Source: Acheta domesticus
Lineage: Eukaryota; Arthropoda; Insecta; Orthoptera; Gryllidae
Assembly: GCA_031308135.1 (NCBI GenBank)
Contig: JAHLJT010000631.1
Span: forward strand, 194,732,685-194,796,684
Reading direction: 5' to 3'
DNA: 64,000 bases
The notes below the pieces were generated by a model. That model saw only the letters and a program-made list of their open reading frames with translations. It made no database searches and was not told where the DNA came from. Made by a program: the position numbers and the translations under genes. Position 1 is the first letter of the stretch. Every line of letters begins with the position of its first letter. Of the stretch, positions 21,167 through 32,915 are shown one piece after another.

Positions 21167-23900
21167 AAAATGACTGGCAAAAGGTGGTATCTCTCTCTGT
21201 TTACTGCAGTTTTCCGCTAGTGTATAACTTAGGGGGATGTCCGCTGCCTCTTCAAGCGCATAACATACTGTACACACTATCATGTGCATATTGTATACAT
21301 TTTGGAAAACTTTCGCTTCTTCTGAGAGATAAGGGAAAACATCATTTACCTCTTTTGTGACGCTCTACTGAGAGGAAATATACCGACCAAGACTGTTGTG
21401 TATAATAACGGGAACAAAAAAAGTGTTTGACCCATCTTTCTCTATGTATTTCGACGCGCTAAATCCGAATCTGAAGCCAGAATTGCGTCATCACCCTCCA
21501 TTTTTTTTAAATCGCAAAGGGAGAAACATGTGTTAAGTCTTTGAGTCTGACAACTATTTTTGTGTGTGCCTGTGTTATTAACAAGCTAAGTTTGTTTCAA
21601 ATGCGGAAGGCGAGCGGTGAATGGAAGGATGTCGTTGGCCTGGTGATTTAATTCGTGCGTAACCGACCCCTAAGTTCCTATCCGCAGTCGCGTCCCACAT
21701 AGGGGTCGCAACGAGTACGTGGATAGCGATATGGTTTTCTCACGTTTGCTCATTTAGTCCTCAAGGTGGGGAAGGCGACTCTGCTAACAGAGTACACGCA
21801 TCAGTTGACCAACAAAATGGGGAATCTCCAAAAGTCACATGGAATGAGAGAGAACGATTCTTAACGACTTCATAGACCTGAAGATAAACACTTCTTGATC
21901 TGACTGAGGTATGTCAGATAGACGAGTGTTTTATAAACCTGGCTAAGCGTTTTATATTTATAATATAAATATAAATATGGCATGAACATATTCGTAAATA
22001 ATATTCACAATTCTTCTAAAGTTGATGAATTACCGTGAAAAATTATCTGTCCCAGAAATATAATCGTTCTTAATAGTTTCCTTTTCATGTAGGATTAGAG
22101 ACATTTATATGGCACCGCGTAGATTACACAAATACATGTACATGTGTGTGTATTTGTGTGTAACGTAAGTGACTCAATTAGAATGCCGAAGTTTCTACTG
22201 ATATCAACATTATTTTTGTACCCGTCAACGACTAATATTACTTGGGGATATTTTCAATTTTTTTGGCATGACGTCCAAAATGTTTCTACAAATTAAAAAT
22301 TTATTTGTTTTACGAAATTTTGCTCTCACGGAGTATATAAAGTGAGCTTTTTCATAAATAAAATTTAATATGTTGTGTATATTTGTTTTTCACTAAATAC
22401 TGTGCCTTGCAGGATGTTATTTTAGTAATATTTTCAAACATTGGTGTTGTTTTATAGGTGGGCTAATAATTTCCATTTAGAGTATTAAATTTGTAAATAT
22501 TACCAACGTTTCTTGACACGGTATTCTGTGACAATTTGTGCTCTAAATTCTATTTAGTGATGAAAGATAAATATTCATTAAACCGCGAACATACGTCCAT
22601 TTTATTGATTCAAAAGGTTAGTTCTTTTTGTCTAATAAAAAACAGATGTTTTCTTATATACACAAGCAATAATCGGTGATATAACTCATTGTTTCATGTT
22701 CGAAAACTTCCTGTGGAATAAGGAAAATAAACATTTCTTCTGATTTTAAGGAAATTTTATCTTTGGAAAGTAGAATGAGTGTACTATGTTGCATTATATT
22801 GGATATAGTTGTATGTTTCAGTGCATACATTTTATGATGCAGGAAACGTTTTATTAATACTCGGGGAATATGATCACTCTGCTAATATTTCTCAGAGGGT
22901 ACTAATCTCTGAAACAAGTTTCTAATCCTTCAGAAGTTCCCACAGGTTTATGAACTCAAAGTTGGAAGGTTTACCATACACTTACATCCTCTTTGTAAAC
23001 TTACGAAAGTTGTACGCCTTTAAACGTGAGAGAAATGCAATTGTATAGAATGCGTATTAAAGATAAACATTATATGAAGTAAATTCATCGGGCTAGAAAC
23101 ACCACGTTCTTTATTTTGAAACGGTCAAGCAAATGACCTAACAACAATTTTGCAAGTGATTAAAAAGCAAACGGTTCTTTGCGTAGGTGAAATGACAAGT
23201 TCCCACATTCAAGTGACGGGTAGCATTTACCAGCAAACCTTGTTACTTATATTAAGTAGATGGTATCAAGCGCAATCGTATTAGTTTAAAAAATATAAAT
23301 AATAAAGGGAGAAAACCATATCGCTAGCCACATAATCCTTTAGACTCTATTCATCATACTCAGAGGCATAACTAAGTCCGTTTTCACCGAGAGCAAGAAC
23401 TCTGGAGCAGAGGTTTAAGCTAGATTCCAAATGAAAGTTAGCGCCCACTCCCAAACCGGCGACCGGAGCACATTCCCCGTCTACTCCTCCTTATTCACGC
23501 CCTTGTCCCTGCTCATGCTCATAACTAGCGAATGGAATTCACTGTAGTAAAGAAAAGAAAAGCAACGTATGTTCATATAAATATGTATTTATTTTCCCAA
23601 AACATGTAAGAAATATTAAAATATGTAAAATAAAAATGCATTATGTAGTGTTTGAAGTTACTCTATACAAGTATTTTCCGACAACAGACGTCGGTGATCG
23701 ATATTAACATGGATTCTGAGCGTGCGAAATCTCTCTCTCTCAACTAAAATAATTATTATACACTAGTCTTCACTACACATTCGAGTTTTATTCGAAACAT
23801 AATTTTTGTATTTTTCGTATTACGAACATGAAATGTGGTTTATGAGGAGCCGGTACAGTAGTACTGTGTAATCAGTGGTAGACCCTGTGTGTGTATATTG
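21167..23900. other. AT-rich stretch without a recognised gene
   Basis: No gene is supported. A perfect 9 bp inverted repeat, CGACCCCTA (21664-21672) and TAGGGGTCG (21700-21708), is the only structured element noticed. The rest is AT-rich DNA. Confidence 0.5.
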
Positions 23901-23904
23901 CTAT

Positions 23905-23971
23905 ATGAGAGAGATAGTGTGTGTGTTTGTGTGTGAGAGGGAGTGTGTATATATGAGAAAGAGAGAGAGAG

Positions 23972-24002
<31 letters not shown>
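23905..24002. repeat. compound (GA)n/(GT)n microsatellite
   Basis: GT- and GA-rich tracts end in an uninterrupted (GT)n run at about 23974-24002, preceded by a GA run. Confidence 0.95.
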
Positions 24003-24005
<3 letters not shown>

Positions 24006-24178
24006 GAAAACATACTTTCACTCGAAATCCAACAAGGCTATATGACAATGATCTGTAAAACATGGCACTAATGACTTTTCATTTATTAAAAAATGTTAAA
24101 AATAAATAAATATAATATAATCTTTCAAAAATGTTTACAAAACAGTTAAAGTTTTTTCTGCATTCTTGATAACGTACT

Positions 24179-24655
24179 TTAATTTTCATGTATTAAGTGT
24201 GTGTAAATATGTGCTGAGTTTCTGATAATTCCGTGGCACTGTGCGCCGCGCGAGCCTCCGTTGTTAGGCACGTGCAGCTGCAAGCAGAACCCGGGCTCTC
24301 TCCTCCGCATCGCAGGCGTAGAGAGCAAAGAGTTGAGAGCAGAGAGCGTACACAGCATGTGCCAAGTCACGTCCTTGGGCGAGAACGAGCACCAGCGCAC
24401 GCCCCTCGCGGACGGCTTCGGAGTTACGGGGCCACGCGAATAAAACAGGACTTTACAAAATCTCCGACAAATCAAAGGACTGGGTGGTCCCTCGTAACAG
24501 CAATTGTTTTCAGATTTTGTAACGCGAGTTTGACTCGGACTAGCGGTTGGAATTAATGATTCAAAAAGAAGTTTGGTTGGTACTATCCTTGGCTCATTCG
24601 TTCTTCTTGCCATGCTCAACAAAAGTTCTAAAAACATATTTAAAGTTGTATACAT
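24179..24655. other. GC-elevated segment, coding status undecided
   Basis: A minus-strand frame of 158 codons and an overlapping plus-strand frame (24233-24556) cross a GC-elevated island at about 24235-24430. Neither shows a domain I recognise. The composition could equally be an untranslated first exon or promoter. No gene is called. Confidence 0.25.
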
Positions 24656-25108
24656 ATATTGAAAACAGAACAGGAGGGTCTCTTTTCATCTTCTATATTA
24701 AGTGAGAATAATTTTCTCTTTTTATTAAAAATATGTTTTTCTTGTTTAAAAGAAAGCTATTTATTTATTATTAAAATTATACTATTTTTCTCACAGTTTC
24801 AGTATTTGTACCAATGTGAAATAACACTTTGCAGATACACAGTAAGGTTTAATGTTTGACACAATTTTGGAGACTACTGAAATAAAAGTATGAAGCGAAA
24901 TTACACATATATGAGAATGCTAGTCGCAAACTCACTCGCCACATTTGCTCCTTTTACTAATGGAAAGTACATAAGCTCTATAATTTTTTTTTCTTTTCTT
25001 TATGCCCTACAGAATTAGTAAAATGCATGTTTTGCAGAACGAAATCATAGCATCGTACTCTCTTTTTTCTTTGCCAGAATGACATTCGTTTATCAATAAC
25101 ACTTTTAA
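24656..25108. other. AT-rich stretch without a recognised gene
   Basis: This AT-rich sequence leads to the TTAA at 25105-25108, which is the left target site of the piggyBac-type element. Confidence 0.5.
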
Positions 25109-26106
25109 CCCGGGAGGGGTAACGCGGGGGTCTGTGGGACCCCCAAGATCCTTTCTTCCCACTTATTGTATTTCCCATGTTGGCTACCCTGACCATTGCT
25201 TTAATACCTTCCTTTTTTTGTATCATGATAATTAGTGTGCTCTCAGTTTGCCACTTGAATGAGTTTTATCCGTGTAGCAAGCTATTGTTTTGTTTAGGGT
25301 GTCCAGAGACCCGCGCGTTACCTTCAACGTTATCAAAGGTGTCTTCATTCTCGTACATTCTATTAGTTTGGGAACGTATTTCATGATGTATTTTTACGTT
25401 AGGATTCCCCTGCAAAATTAATACTGAAGTACTACGAACATTTTAGGCCACTTTATATGTTAAGAAAGAAGTGGAAGAATACGCCAACTTTTGCTGAAAG
25501 CGGGAACAGAATATCGTTACTCACCGCCCTGGAAAAAGCAGTCTGCACGCAATTCCAAAGTACCAGGATAATGTTTTCCTTGTTTATTGATTTGGATATG
25601 ATTGATAGAATTACAGAACCTACTAACATCAAAAATGAAATGAATTTAGAGAGGAATAAAAATGATCGCAGCACATATAAGACTGACAAAGAGAAAATGA
25701 TGGCAGTAATTGTGCTACGCATTTTGGCTGGATCTGTGAAATCAGGGCATCAAAATCTTGCTGAATTGTGGAATGTGGATAATATGAGTATTTAAATTTT
25801 CCATTGTATTTTCAATTTGAAAAGATTTCAATTTCTGCTACGAAACATGGGCTTGGATGTGACAACACGCGCAGACCGGTAGAAAAATTAATTCCAATTA
25901 TTAGATGCTTTCCTGATGAATTCTCAGAGTTGTTTACCAACTTAATTCTTAGTAAATTGTTTAATTACACGCAAAATAATAGAACAAGAATATTATATTA
26001 ATTTATTTTTTAATAATTTAGCATATTTTATGAAAAGAGTGTGGGGGGTCTCGAGACACCCCACGTTACCACTTTTGTTTCAAAAAGTCACGTTACCACT
26101 GTCGGG
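25109..26106 (+). mobile_element. piggyBac-type transposon remnant
   Basis: The left end starts CCCGGGAGGGGTAACG directly after TTAA (25105-25108). The right end is CGTTACCACTGTCGGG followed by TTGA (26107-26110), one base from the expected TTAA duplication. The ends are imperfect inverted repeats sharing CCCG...GGTAACG. GGGTCT / AGACACCCC-like subterminal repeats lie inside both ends. Together with the internal transposase relic this fits piggyBac, which always targets TTAA. At 998 bp the element is far shorter than an autonomous one (about 2-2.5 kb). Confidence 0.85.
25457..25985 (+). pseudogene. decayed piggyBac transposase N-terminal part
   Basis: An open stretch of 112 codons (25457-25795) ends with an ILAGSVKSGHQNLAELWNVD segment. 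This is characteristic of the DDE_Tnp_1_7 (piggyBac) domain, where LAG...S..QNL.ELW is conserved. After a stop at 25793-25795 the next block continues in the same frame with an LKRFQFLLRN-like segment, another family motif. It then shifts frame into a PVEKLIPIIRCF-like block that corresponds to the KL.PIR.IFD region. Stops, a frameshift and loss of the catalytic Asp-bearing C-terminal part show it is dead. Confidence 0.8.
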
Positions 26107-27960
26107 TTGAAGCGTATCTGTTAGAAGTGTGGTACCACCGTTTTGACGACTTGCTATTGCAAAAAGAAATGCACAATTTCGAATATACTAGAAAAAATTA
26201 TTTGTAATATTAAAATTATCTTTTGGATAACGCAGCATTTTTTAATGTGTGATGCTATTTTATTCACCAGCAGTCTTGAATATTACTAAATGGCGTAGTT
26301 GCTCTGAGCGAGTGCAAAACCTTCTGACTTGCCAATTGATATCGTACCCTGAAGGATTCTAAAGTTGCTGTGGTTTCATTGATTACTACAGAACTAATTA
26401 TTTTATCGTTCACTATCATAAAATTGATTTGTTAAAGAACTACATTTATCTTCTATTTAGAACTGATTAAATAGTATAAAATGTAAACATTCTAGTGCAA
26501 CTGGTGACTGTTCTAAAAATATTGCTTTACTTAATCGAGTAGTGGAATGGCTTTAAACATCTTAGAGCTCTCCTGAGAAAGTGGTTACCCTCCGTCGGGA
26601 GGAAGAAAACTTTCTCGGGTTGGCGAGCTCCGGGCTTATCCTCCCATCATTAGCCAGTGTTATCTAAAATCTGAAGATCCAATTTTGTTCCGCAACATAA
26701 ACCTATCAACGCTCTCCAAGCCCACCTGAACTAAGTTCTCCTCTCCAACCCCTCCTTTGCCCTTTATTTTGTCCTTCGGATCCCACTTTCCTCCAGTAAT
26801 CTCCTGAAGATTCATTAGCTTTTCTGCTTCTCCTGTTGGTGCATTTTTCAGCAAATGTCGGGAGTATTTTATTTTGCAGTCATTTCAGCGGCTTCTCGTA
26901 TGATACCAACACACTTGTTCAGATTATCAATAGCAATTTCAAAACTCATTGGCTCTTAAATATTTTATTTTTCCTACCTCTTTCGGTTTTGTTATCTTAC
27001 TTGTTATTTGGTTTACGGGACACGGGAAACACAGGTGACTCTGTCACATACGGTGGGAGTAATGGGTGGAAGAAACTCATGATTGTTTCCACTGTGCATG
27101 TCTGGTGTGGGAACAATCGCATACCTCAAATGAATCATCAAATTTTTTATATAATTACTTTATTACATTTGTATAATTTTTTAAAGATCTCTCACACAGT
27201 TAATATGCACATTTCTAGAAATTTGTAAACACTATTGTATTTGTGAGTTGATATAGTTAAAATCACTTCTAATGATGTTTTTCGAAAACTCAAAAATTTT
27301 CAGTTTTCAAAAAATTTTCAAAAGGTGTCCGGTTGAAGAATGACGCTTGCCACGCCATCTTCACCCCACTTCTAAGCATAATAATATCTAAGAGAAACCC
27401 GTTACATTCTTCTGTACAGAGGGCCTTGGAAGTGGGGATAAACCGGAAAAAATGAGGCTGGAAGAGGAGTCCTAACCTCCTCTAACCCTAAGCAGGATTA
27501 TCCTGCAGCACTGTAAGTGTAAAGGGTAAATAAATAAATTAAAAAAAAATTCAGTGAAAAATATTTTCAAATTTCGAATTTACAATATCGCTTAAAAGCA
27601 ATTTCCTTAAAAACGGCTCCAAATGTTTCAAATAAAATTACCATTTAGGACGAGGTTTTACTATTCTTTAATATAATTAAAATAATATTTTCGTTCTACT
27701 ATTAAGAAACAGAAAACTTAATAAAATGTCAAAAAAATGTACTGTCGGCGGCGATAGATGGTAGCTGGCAAGAGGATGTGGCAAGTCCGTATAGCTAGCC
27801 GGAAATAAAAAAGTAATACGGGAACGTCTGTGCAATCGGAACAGTACTCCTCATTGTTGTTTTACAGCAAATAATCTCCATATTTATATCGGCTCTCTAT
27901 AATTGTGGATTTTATCCTGATAAGCTTCCCTATCCTTTCCGTCATTATGTTATCGCTCTT
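26107..27960. other. AT-rich stretch with a nested hairpin and a retroposon-like tail
   Basis: At 26565-26630 an imperfect hairpin (GAGCTC...GAGAAAGT with ACTTTCTC...GAGCTC) encloses a second one (CCCTCC/GGGAGG). At about 27400-27560 a GC-moderate block ends in a GTAAATAAATAAATTAAAA-like tail, as at the 3' end of a retroposon. Frames at 26660-26854 (-) and 26836-27228 (+) have no recognised domain. Confidence 0.4.
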
Positions 27961-28033
27961 CCTCTACCTTTACATATGAGTTTCCCTCGACCTTTCCTTC
28001 TTCCTTCCCACTCTCCCCCAGCCCCATCCGTTT

Positions 28034-28153
28034 CCCTTATCGTGCATACTTCGTCGCGACCGCGCCCAACGACGCCCTTCCATCACGCATCGTCCCTTCG
28101 CTGCCTTCGCTCTCACCCTTGGCGCCCTTCGGGGAGGGAATCGCTCCTGATGA
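28034..28153 (+). repeat. CpG-rich dispersed repeat, copy 1
   Basis: This runs from CCCTTATCG to GGGAGGGAATCGCTCC and resembles 29229-29352 (CCCTTATCGCAC through GACGAGGGAACCTCTCC), sharing CGACGCC...TTCCATC and GGCGCCCTTCG blocks. The two copies lie on either side of the SINE-1 at 28.5 kb. Confidence 0.55.
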
Positions 28154-28525
28154 CTAAGAACCCCTTGGTTGATTGATTGATTATATACAGCTTCCAGGAC
28201 AACAAATTAAGCTATATTGTGCTATTGTGCATTCTATAACCCCGGTTGTCACAATATCCTCCTATTCTGGAATATGAAATACGGCGCCGGCCTAAACATT
28301 CTCTTGCTGGGTTTCACCTCCAGAAATCTCCCCCATGGGACACCTCCCCAACCTGGAAAAGCTCTCAGCTCCCAACTGGAATCCCGACATGGGTGGTAGT
28401 AAGAGAAGAGGAAGCAAAGTTGAGAAAATGGAGACAGCATGCGCTTCTTGGCCTGTAAGGGCACTACACCGCTATTCTTCTGCTACTGAAGAGAGAACTC
28501 AAGGAAAATTACAAATCAAACAGGG

Positions 28526-29102
28526 AGAGGTCGCTCAGGGAATCAACTGATGTCATGTCCGCGCTGTCGCTTCAGTGCCTCTGCCCGGGAGGTCCTAGGT
28601 TCGAGTCCCGACGGAGGCAGGATTTTCGACTCCAGCTTGTCAGCTAGGTCGAATTCAGTCGCTGTCTGGAGGAGAATTCTAGCGGCCGGCTGCTATGATC
28701 GGTAGTTTCCCGTGGTTTCTCCAATCAACACCAGACGAACGTCGGAGCAGTACCGCCCATGGACGACGGACAGCGCGTGAAATTTCCTTCCTCTTTCTTG
28801 TCCTATCCTCACCCCTTATTTATACACACACTCACGTGCACTACACCACCACATATGCCGGGAGACCGGTCGGAAGCTTAGGGCTTGTTTTGTCTGGGGT
28901 GGTACCCCGCTTGTGGGAGATACCTGGTTGAGGGAAAACCCCACCAGTCGACGGTCGGCGCCGGATCTCTCAATCAAGTGAGGGAGACCACCACCACCAC
29001 TACCTCCCGAGGAAAAACTTACACTACACTTAACAGACTAATGTTCTTAGAAGTTGACGCGCCCTAAATCACCACCAACCAATTAATACATACATACATA
29101 GC
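28526..29102 (+). mobile_element. SINE-1, most complete copy
   Basis: This is a tRNA-derived SINE of about 570 bp. Its head has a pol III B box GGTTCGAGTCC at 28598-28608. The body carries GAATTCTAGCGGCC, GATCGGTAG, a TTTATACACACACTCA block, GGGAGATACCTGG, TCGGCGCCGGATCTC and GTTGACGCGCCC. It ends in AACCAATTAATACATACATAC. Related copies or fragments lie at 14.1, 14.9, 20.7, 46.5 and 55.6 kb (the last on minus). It encodes no protein; mobilisation would depend on a LINE in trans. Confidence 0.85.
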
Positions 29103-29228
29103 AGAGCAGACGGCCTCAGGAAGTAAATTAGTCATTTACTTAGTGTCGGAAAAGCGCCATTGGCAAGACTTAAAATCTCACGGTGCTCCAGATACAACGA
29201 TGTTGCCCTTGAGCTACTGCAGCCGGCC

Positions 29229-29352
29229 CCCTTATCGCACATCCTCCCTCGCAGCCGTGCTCAGCGACGCCTTTCCATCGTCCATCTTCTCCTCTCCCGC
29301 ACCCTCCCACCCTTCCTCGGCGCCCTTCGACGAGGGAACCTCTCCCGAGGAC
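29229..29352 (+). repeat. CpG-rich dispersed repeat, copy 2
   Basis: This is the diverged partner of 28034-28153, with the same order of CTTATCG, GCGACGCC, TCCATC and GGCGCCCTTCGACGAGGGAA blocks. A 199-codon frame (29143-29742) crosses it but has no recognised domain. Confidence 0.5.
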
Positions 29353-30530
29353 AATGCGGCCCTTAAATCCTCAAGAAGGCGCCGCGCCGCCATTTCTGCG
29401 TCGGCGGCGCACGGAAGGTTTAAATATAAAGCGGCTCTCCAGTGCGAAAGAAGCGAGCGATATGGTGCCATGTTTCCTACTAACAGTTTGGGCCCAAACT
29501 GCTGTTGTTTCTTGAAAAGATGCGGAAAAATAACCACAATTTTCAAAGAGATGCTTCGAGTACTAGTGTCAATTCCTTCGCGAAAGAAAGGAAACACATC
29601 TAAGAACAGGTTTGCCGCTCAGAAATGGAGACAATTTGTGTCCAAGGAATGGCATTTGTTTTTGTATTTGAGAGGGAAAATGAGTTTTCCTACTAAATGT
29701 CTAACATGCAGCGCTGATTGGATTGTATTCCTACTTATTTAAACAAGGTATTATTCACTTCTAATTTTATAGACAACACACTTATTATCATCCGCAACAC
29801 TCAAATAACCGAAGAAACATACAGCTCTATTATGCGATTGTAAAGTGCTTAATTCAAGGAAACAGACTACGTCCATTCTATCTAATTATTACGACATACA
29901 AAGAACTTTACTTTCTTCAGTTTACACGTGTGACTCGTACCAACTCCTATAAGATTTTCAAATTGCAGAAAGGATCCCTCAATAACTTCTTGAAATTACA
30001 TTGTACCAATTTTCAACGTTTCCTAGAATTAGGTTTTTCTTTGTAGAAATATTTGTGGATTGCGTGTAAAAGCTATCATCTCTTTTATAACTACGTGACT
30101 CACGACGTACACATTCGAGTTAAATTAAAAATATCTACATGCAATAAAGCAATTTCACTCACCAGCATATGTTATTAAAGGAAACCCGGTTTTTAGACGT
30201 AGGCTTTAATTAACTACCCCATAAAACTTCCTTACGTGGTAATAGTAGACGTCGCTCGATGTATAGAGAGAAACGGCTTCATTTGTTTTACGACATTCCG
30301 TGCGAAGAACACATAATAACCAGTAATAACAGCCAATGAAATCCGTTCAACTATTTGCGTGTGTACGCGAGCCGACACAAACGCGCGACCTCCATTTCGC
30401 GTCAGAATTTCTTTCGTGCAAAATGGCCGCACGAAAAGAGCATATCTTGGAGTGTGAATGCAGTTCCTGCGCGTCGCTTGTTGATGAAACCCAAAGCGCC
30501 GTAAATATCTCGCTATTTTTAAACTCGACG
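29353..30530. other. AT-rich stretch without a recognised gene
   Basis: No gene is supported. Overlapping frames at about 30330-30630 on both strands mark the start of a GC-elevated zone. Confidence 0.45.
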
Positions 30531-30539
30531 CCCATTATT

Positions 30540-30960
30540 CCTCTTAATTTGTCCCACCAGCGCGCGGCCACAGGCGAGCGAGAAATCACGGAACAGCGAC
30601 GGTGCAATGACGGAATATAGTTTTCATCGATCAATTAGTCCCATTAGGCGTAACACGTACCGCGGGCGACCGCGTGTGTCGGTGTTTGTGTCGTTTAACT
30701 ACATCTGCGTTTTATCGTCGGCGGGAAATCTCTGGCAAGGCGTGTGCGAGTGCCGGACTTCCTGCGTCAATATTTCACGGTGGTGTGCGCCGCCGTCCGC
30801 CCGTCCGCCAGCAATTTTCACGGAATAAACCGATTACGAGCTGTTGGAGTTCTTCCGCCCTCGCGTGTTGGCGCGGGCGTTCGCGCGGTCGCATTCGGCA
30901 CAGCCCCCTATGCATGGCGTGGTACCACGGCCCACGGCGGATGGACAATTGACGACGCCC
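30540..30960. promoter_or_regulatory. CpG-elevated island
   Basis: CpG-rich sequence (GCGCGGCC, CGCGGGCGACCGCG, GCGCGGGCGTTCGCGC) is embedded in AT-rich DNA. Several short overlapping frames on the plus strand have no recognised domain. A promoter role is possible but unsupported by any core element. Confidence 0.25.
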
Positions 30961-30988
30961 CCGAAAGCCTTTTTAAGCAGTGAGATGT

Positions 30989-31412
30989 GGAGTGTACTGG
31001 AGACACTCTAAATAGACGCGTCAGCACAAGAGCTTACTGGAAACGCTTTAAACAGACGAGGGACTCTAGAGTGTTCTGGAGACGCTCTAAAGAGATTCTT
31101 GGGAGTATACTGGAGTAAACAGATGTATGAGCTTTACAGTGTACTGGAGTCACTCTAAACAGGCGTATGAGATCTAGAGTGTACTGGAGACGATTTAAAG
31201 AGATTAATGAACTTCAGAGTATTCAGGAGACGCTCTAAACAGACGCATGAACTCTTGAATGTACTGGAGATACTGTAAAAGCATGAGCTCTAGAATGTAC
31301 TGGAGACGCTCTAAACAGACGCGCAAACTCTATAGTATAATTGACACTTGAGCATGAGCTCTAGAGTGTACTGGAAACTCTCTAAACTAATGCCAGTACA
31401 CACTCTAAATTA
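30989..31412 (+). repeat. tandem array, about ten units of 35-45 bp
   Basis: The core GTACTGGAGACGCTCTAAAC recurs about ten times (near 30994, 31034, 31072, 31106, 31140, 31181, 31221, 31259, 31296 and 31367), joined by variable linkers such as AGACGCATGAGCTCTAGA. Spacing and sequence vary too much for CRISPR. The last core is followed by an inverted piece (GTACACACTCTAAA). Confidence 0.85.
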
Positions 31413-31700
31413 GTACCCAGAGAAGTACCATTGTGTGGGTCCAATGGAGGCATGTGTATTTTTGAAGGACGGAAAATCTCACAGTGGCCACAGTGTTATG
31501 CTTATGCGATGTTAAAGAGCCCTAGCAGTTTGCCGGCAGAAATTAATTTCACTAGCAATTTCCCGTCCTAAGGATTTATCACGTCCTCCCAACCACAGTT
31601 TGTGGGGAGTGACCACGGGACGCGTCTACTCGGGAATCATCTGCTATATCCAACTCGCAAAAGGTTTCAATGGAAGTCTGGATTGAAAACAAGACTGCAG

Positions 31701-31704
<4 letters not shown>

Positions 31705-31745
<41 letters not shown>
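31705..31745. repeat. (TA)n microsatellite
   Basis: A continuous AT dinucleotide tract runs straight into the left end of element copy B. Confidence 0.95.
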
Positions 31746-31748
<3 letters not shown>

Positions 31749-32907
31749 GAGTCGTGGATAGACTCTCCACAAGAATTGGAAAAAGAGAGAAATAGAGATA
31801 TAAGGGACAGGGATTCTTGTCCGGGAATGGGCTCCGGCTTTAGTCATGCGTACACTGGAAATTGTGATTAACAGAATGTTCCTTTTATTACACAAATAAT
31901 CATTTTACACATTGGTTGCCTTTAACGTTTATGCTAGCATTTATTCTGTTCCCTCTCCTATGCTTAACTATAGTTGAAAAAAAAACAACCTCGACACAAA
32001 ATCAACGTTCTCCAAGGGCTAACTACCTTCCCTCCCTACCCTTCCCGCCGTTCTACCCGTGACACTCCAACCTGAATAGCGTCTCCATCTGCTCACTCCG
32101 CCGGGGAGCCGGCGCCGGGCGCCGCACTGCCGCGTTCTGGCCTCTTCGTACCGCCGGGGAGCCGGCGAAGGGGGAGGGAGTCCTGCGATGCCGCCCTGGT
32201 CGCTTGTTCTATCCGCTGCCTGCCGACGCGTCGTCCGCCGCCTTGCTCTTTGAGGAGGTTCGTTGCCTTCGGCCGCGTTCGGAAGACCGGGGGGCCCTCC
32301 GCCACCGTGGCCGGCTCTCACCCCACTCTCGGCCGTTGTAGTGCTTCTAACGTTTCTAAAACGTTGCTACTGCATCCGCTTCCGATTTTAACTTCGGCAG
32401 TAATTATCGTCGACTGTTCACCTAATTTACCATTAGTCAGGTCGATTGCGGATATATACTGTTCCGTTTCCTCTCCTAATTCCGTTCACACCACGTGGAT
32501 ATCATTCACTGTAGTCTATACTCCACTACGATCTTATGGATCTTATGGCTTCGTCTTGTTTCACTTCTTAAACTGCACTGCCACATTCGTCACTCAATTT
32601 CCTTAACCCAACGCCTTCCCAGTTCTGTGGCGCAACACTTACGTGCATTCCTCTCTCCGATTAACAGTCCGCATCGCTTCGCCCGTCTTCACCCGATGAC
32701 TAACTTTCCGCCACCCTTCGCACGTCCGTACTCTATGAACTTTTCTCCGCCACTGTCGCGCCTCGTGGCCGCTGTGGTGCTTCTCGCGAATCGACTCCGG
32801 TTCCTCGCACCCGACTCCGTGGTGTGCTGGCCACTGCCGCGCAGTTCAAATTCCTAACATGCGCCAGAACGCATTGTTATCACGTGAGTGATAACAATTC
32901 GTTTCAA
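31743..32907 (+). mobile_element. non-autonomous element, 1.2 kb family, copy B
   Basis: This is a diverged copy of 1165 bp. The left end reads ATAAACGAGTCGTGGAT where other copies have TTGAAACGAGTCGTAGAT. GGGACAGGGATTC and GAATGGGCTCCGG blocks follow, then the CpG-rich centre and pyrimidine-rich right half, ending TTCGTTTCAA. The terminal hairpin is perfect over 11 bp: ATTGTTATCAC (32873-32883) with GTGATAACAAT (32888-32898). It is followed after only 8 bp by copy C. Confidence 0.75.
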
Positions 32908-32915
32908 TATATACA

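Noticed and set aside
29143..29742. 199-codon plus-strand frame
   Set aside because: It crosses a dispersed CpG-rich repeat; no domain, no supported start or splice sites. Left as undecided rather than called.
30989..31412. CRISPR-like repeat array
   Set aside because: Unit spacing varies, repeats are not identical, linkers are related to each other, and the DNA is eukaryotic.
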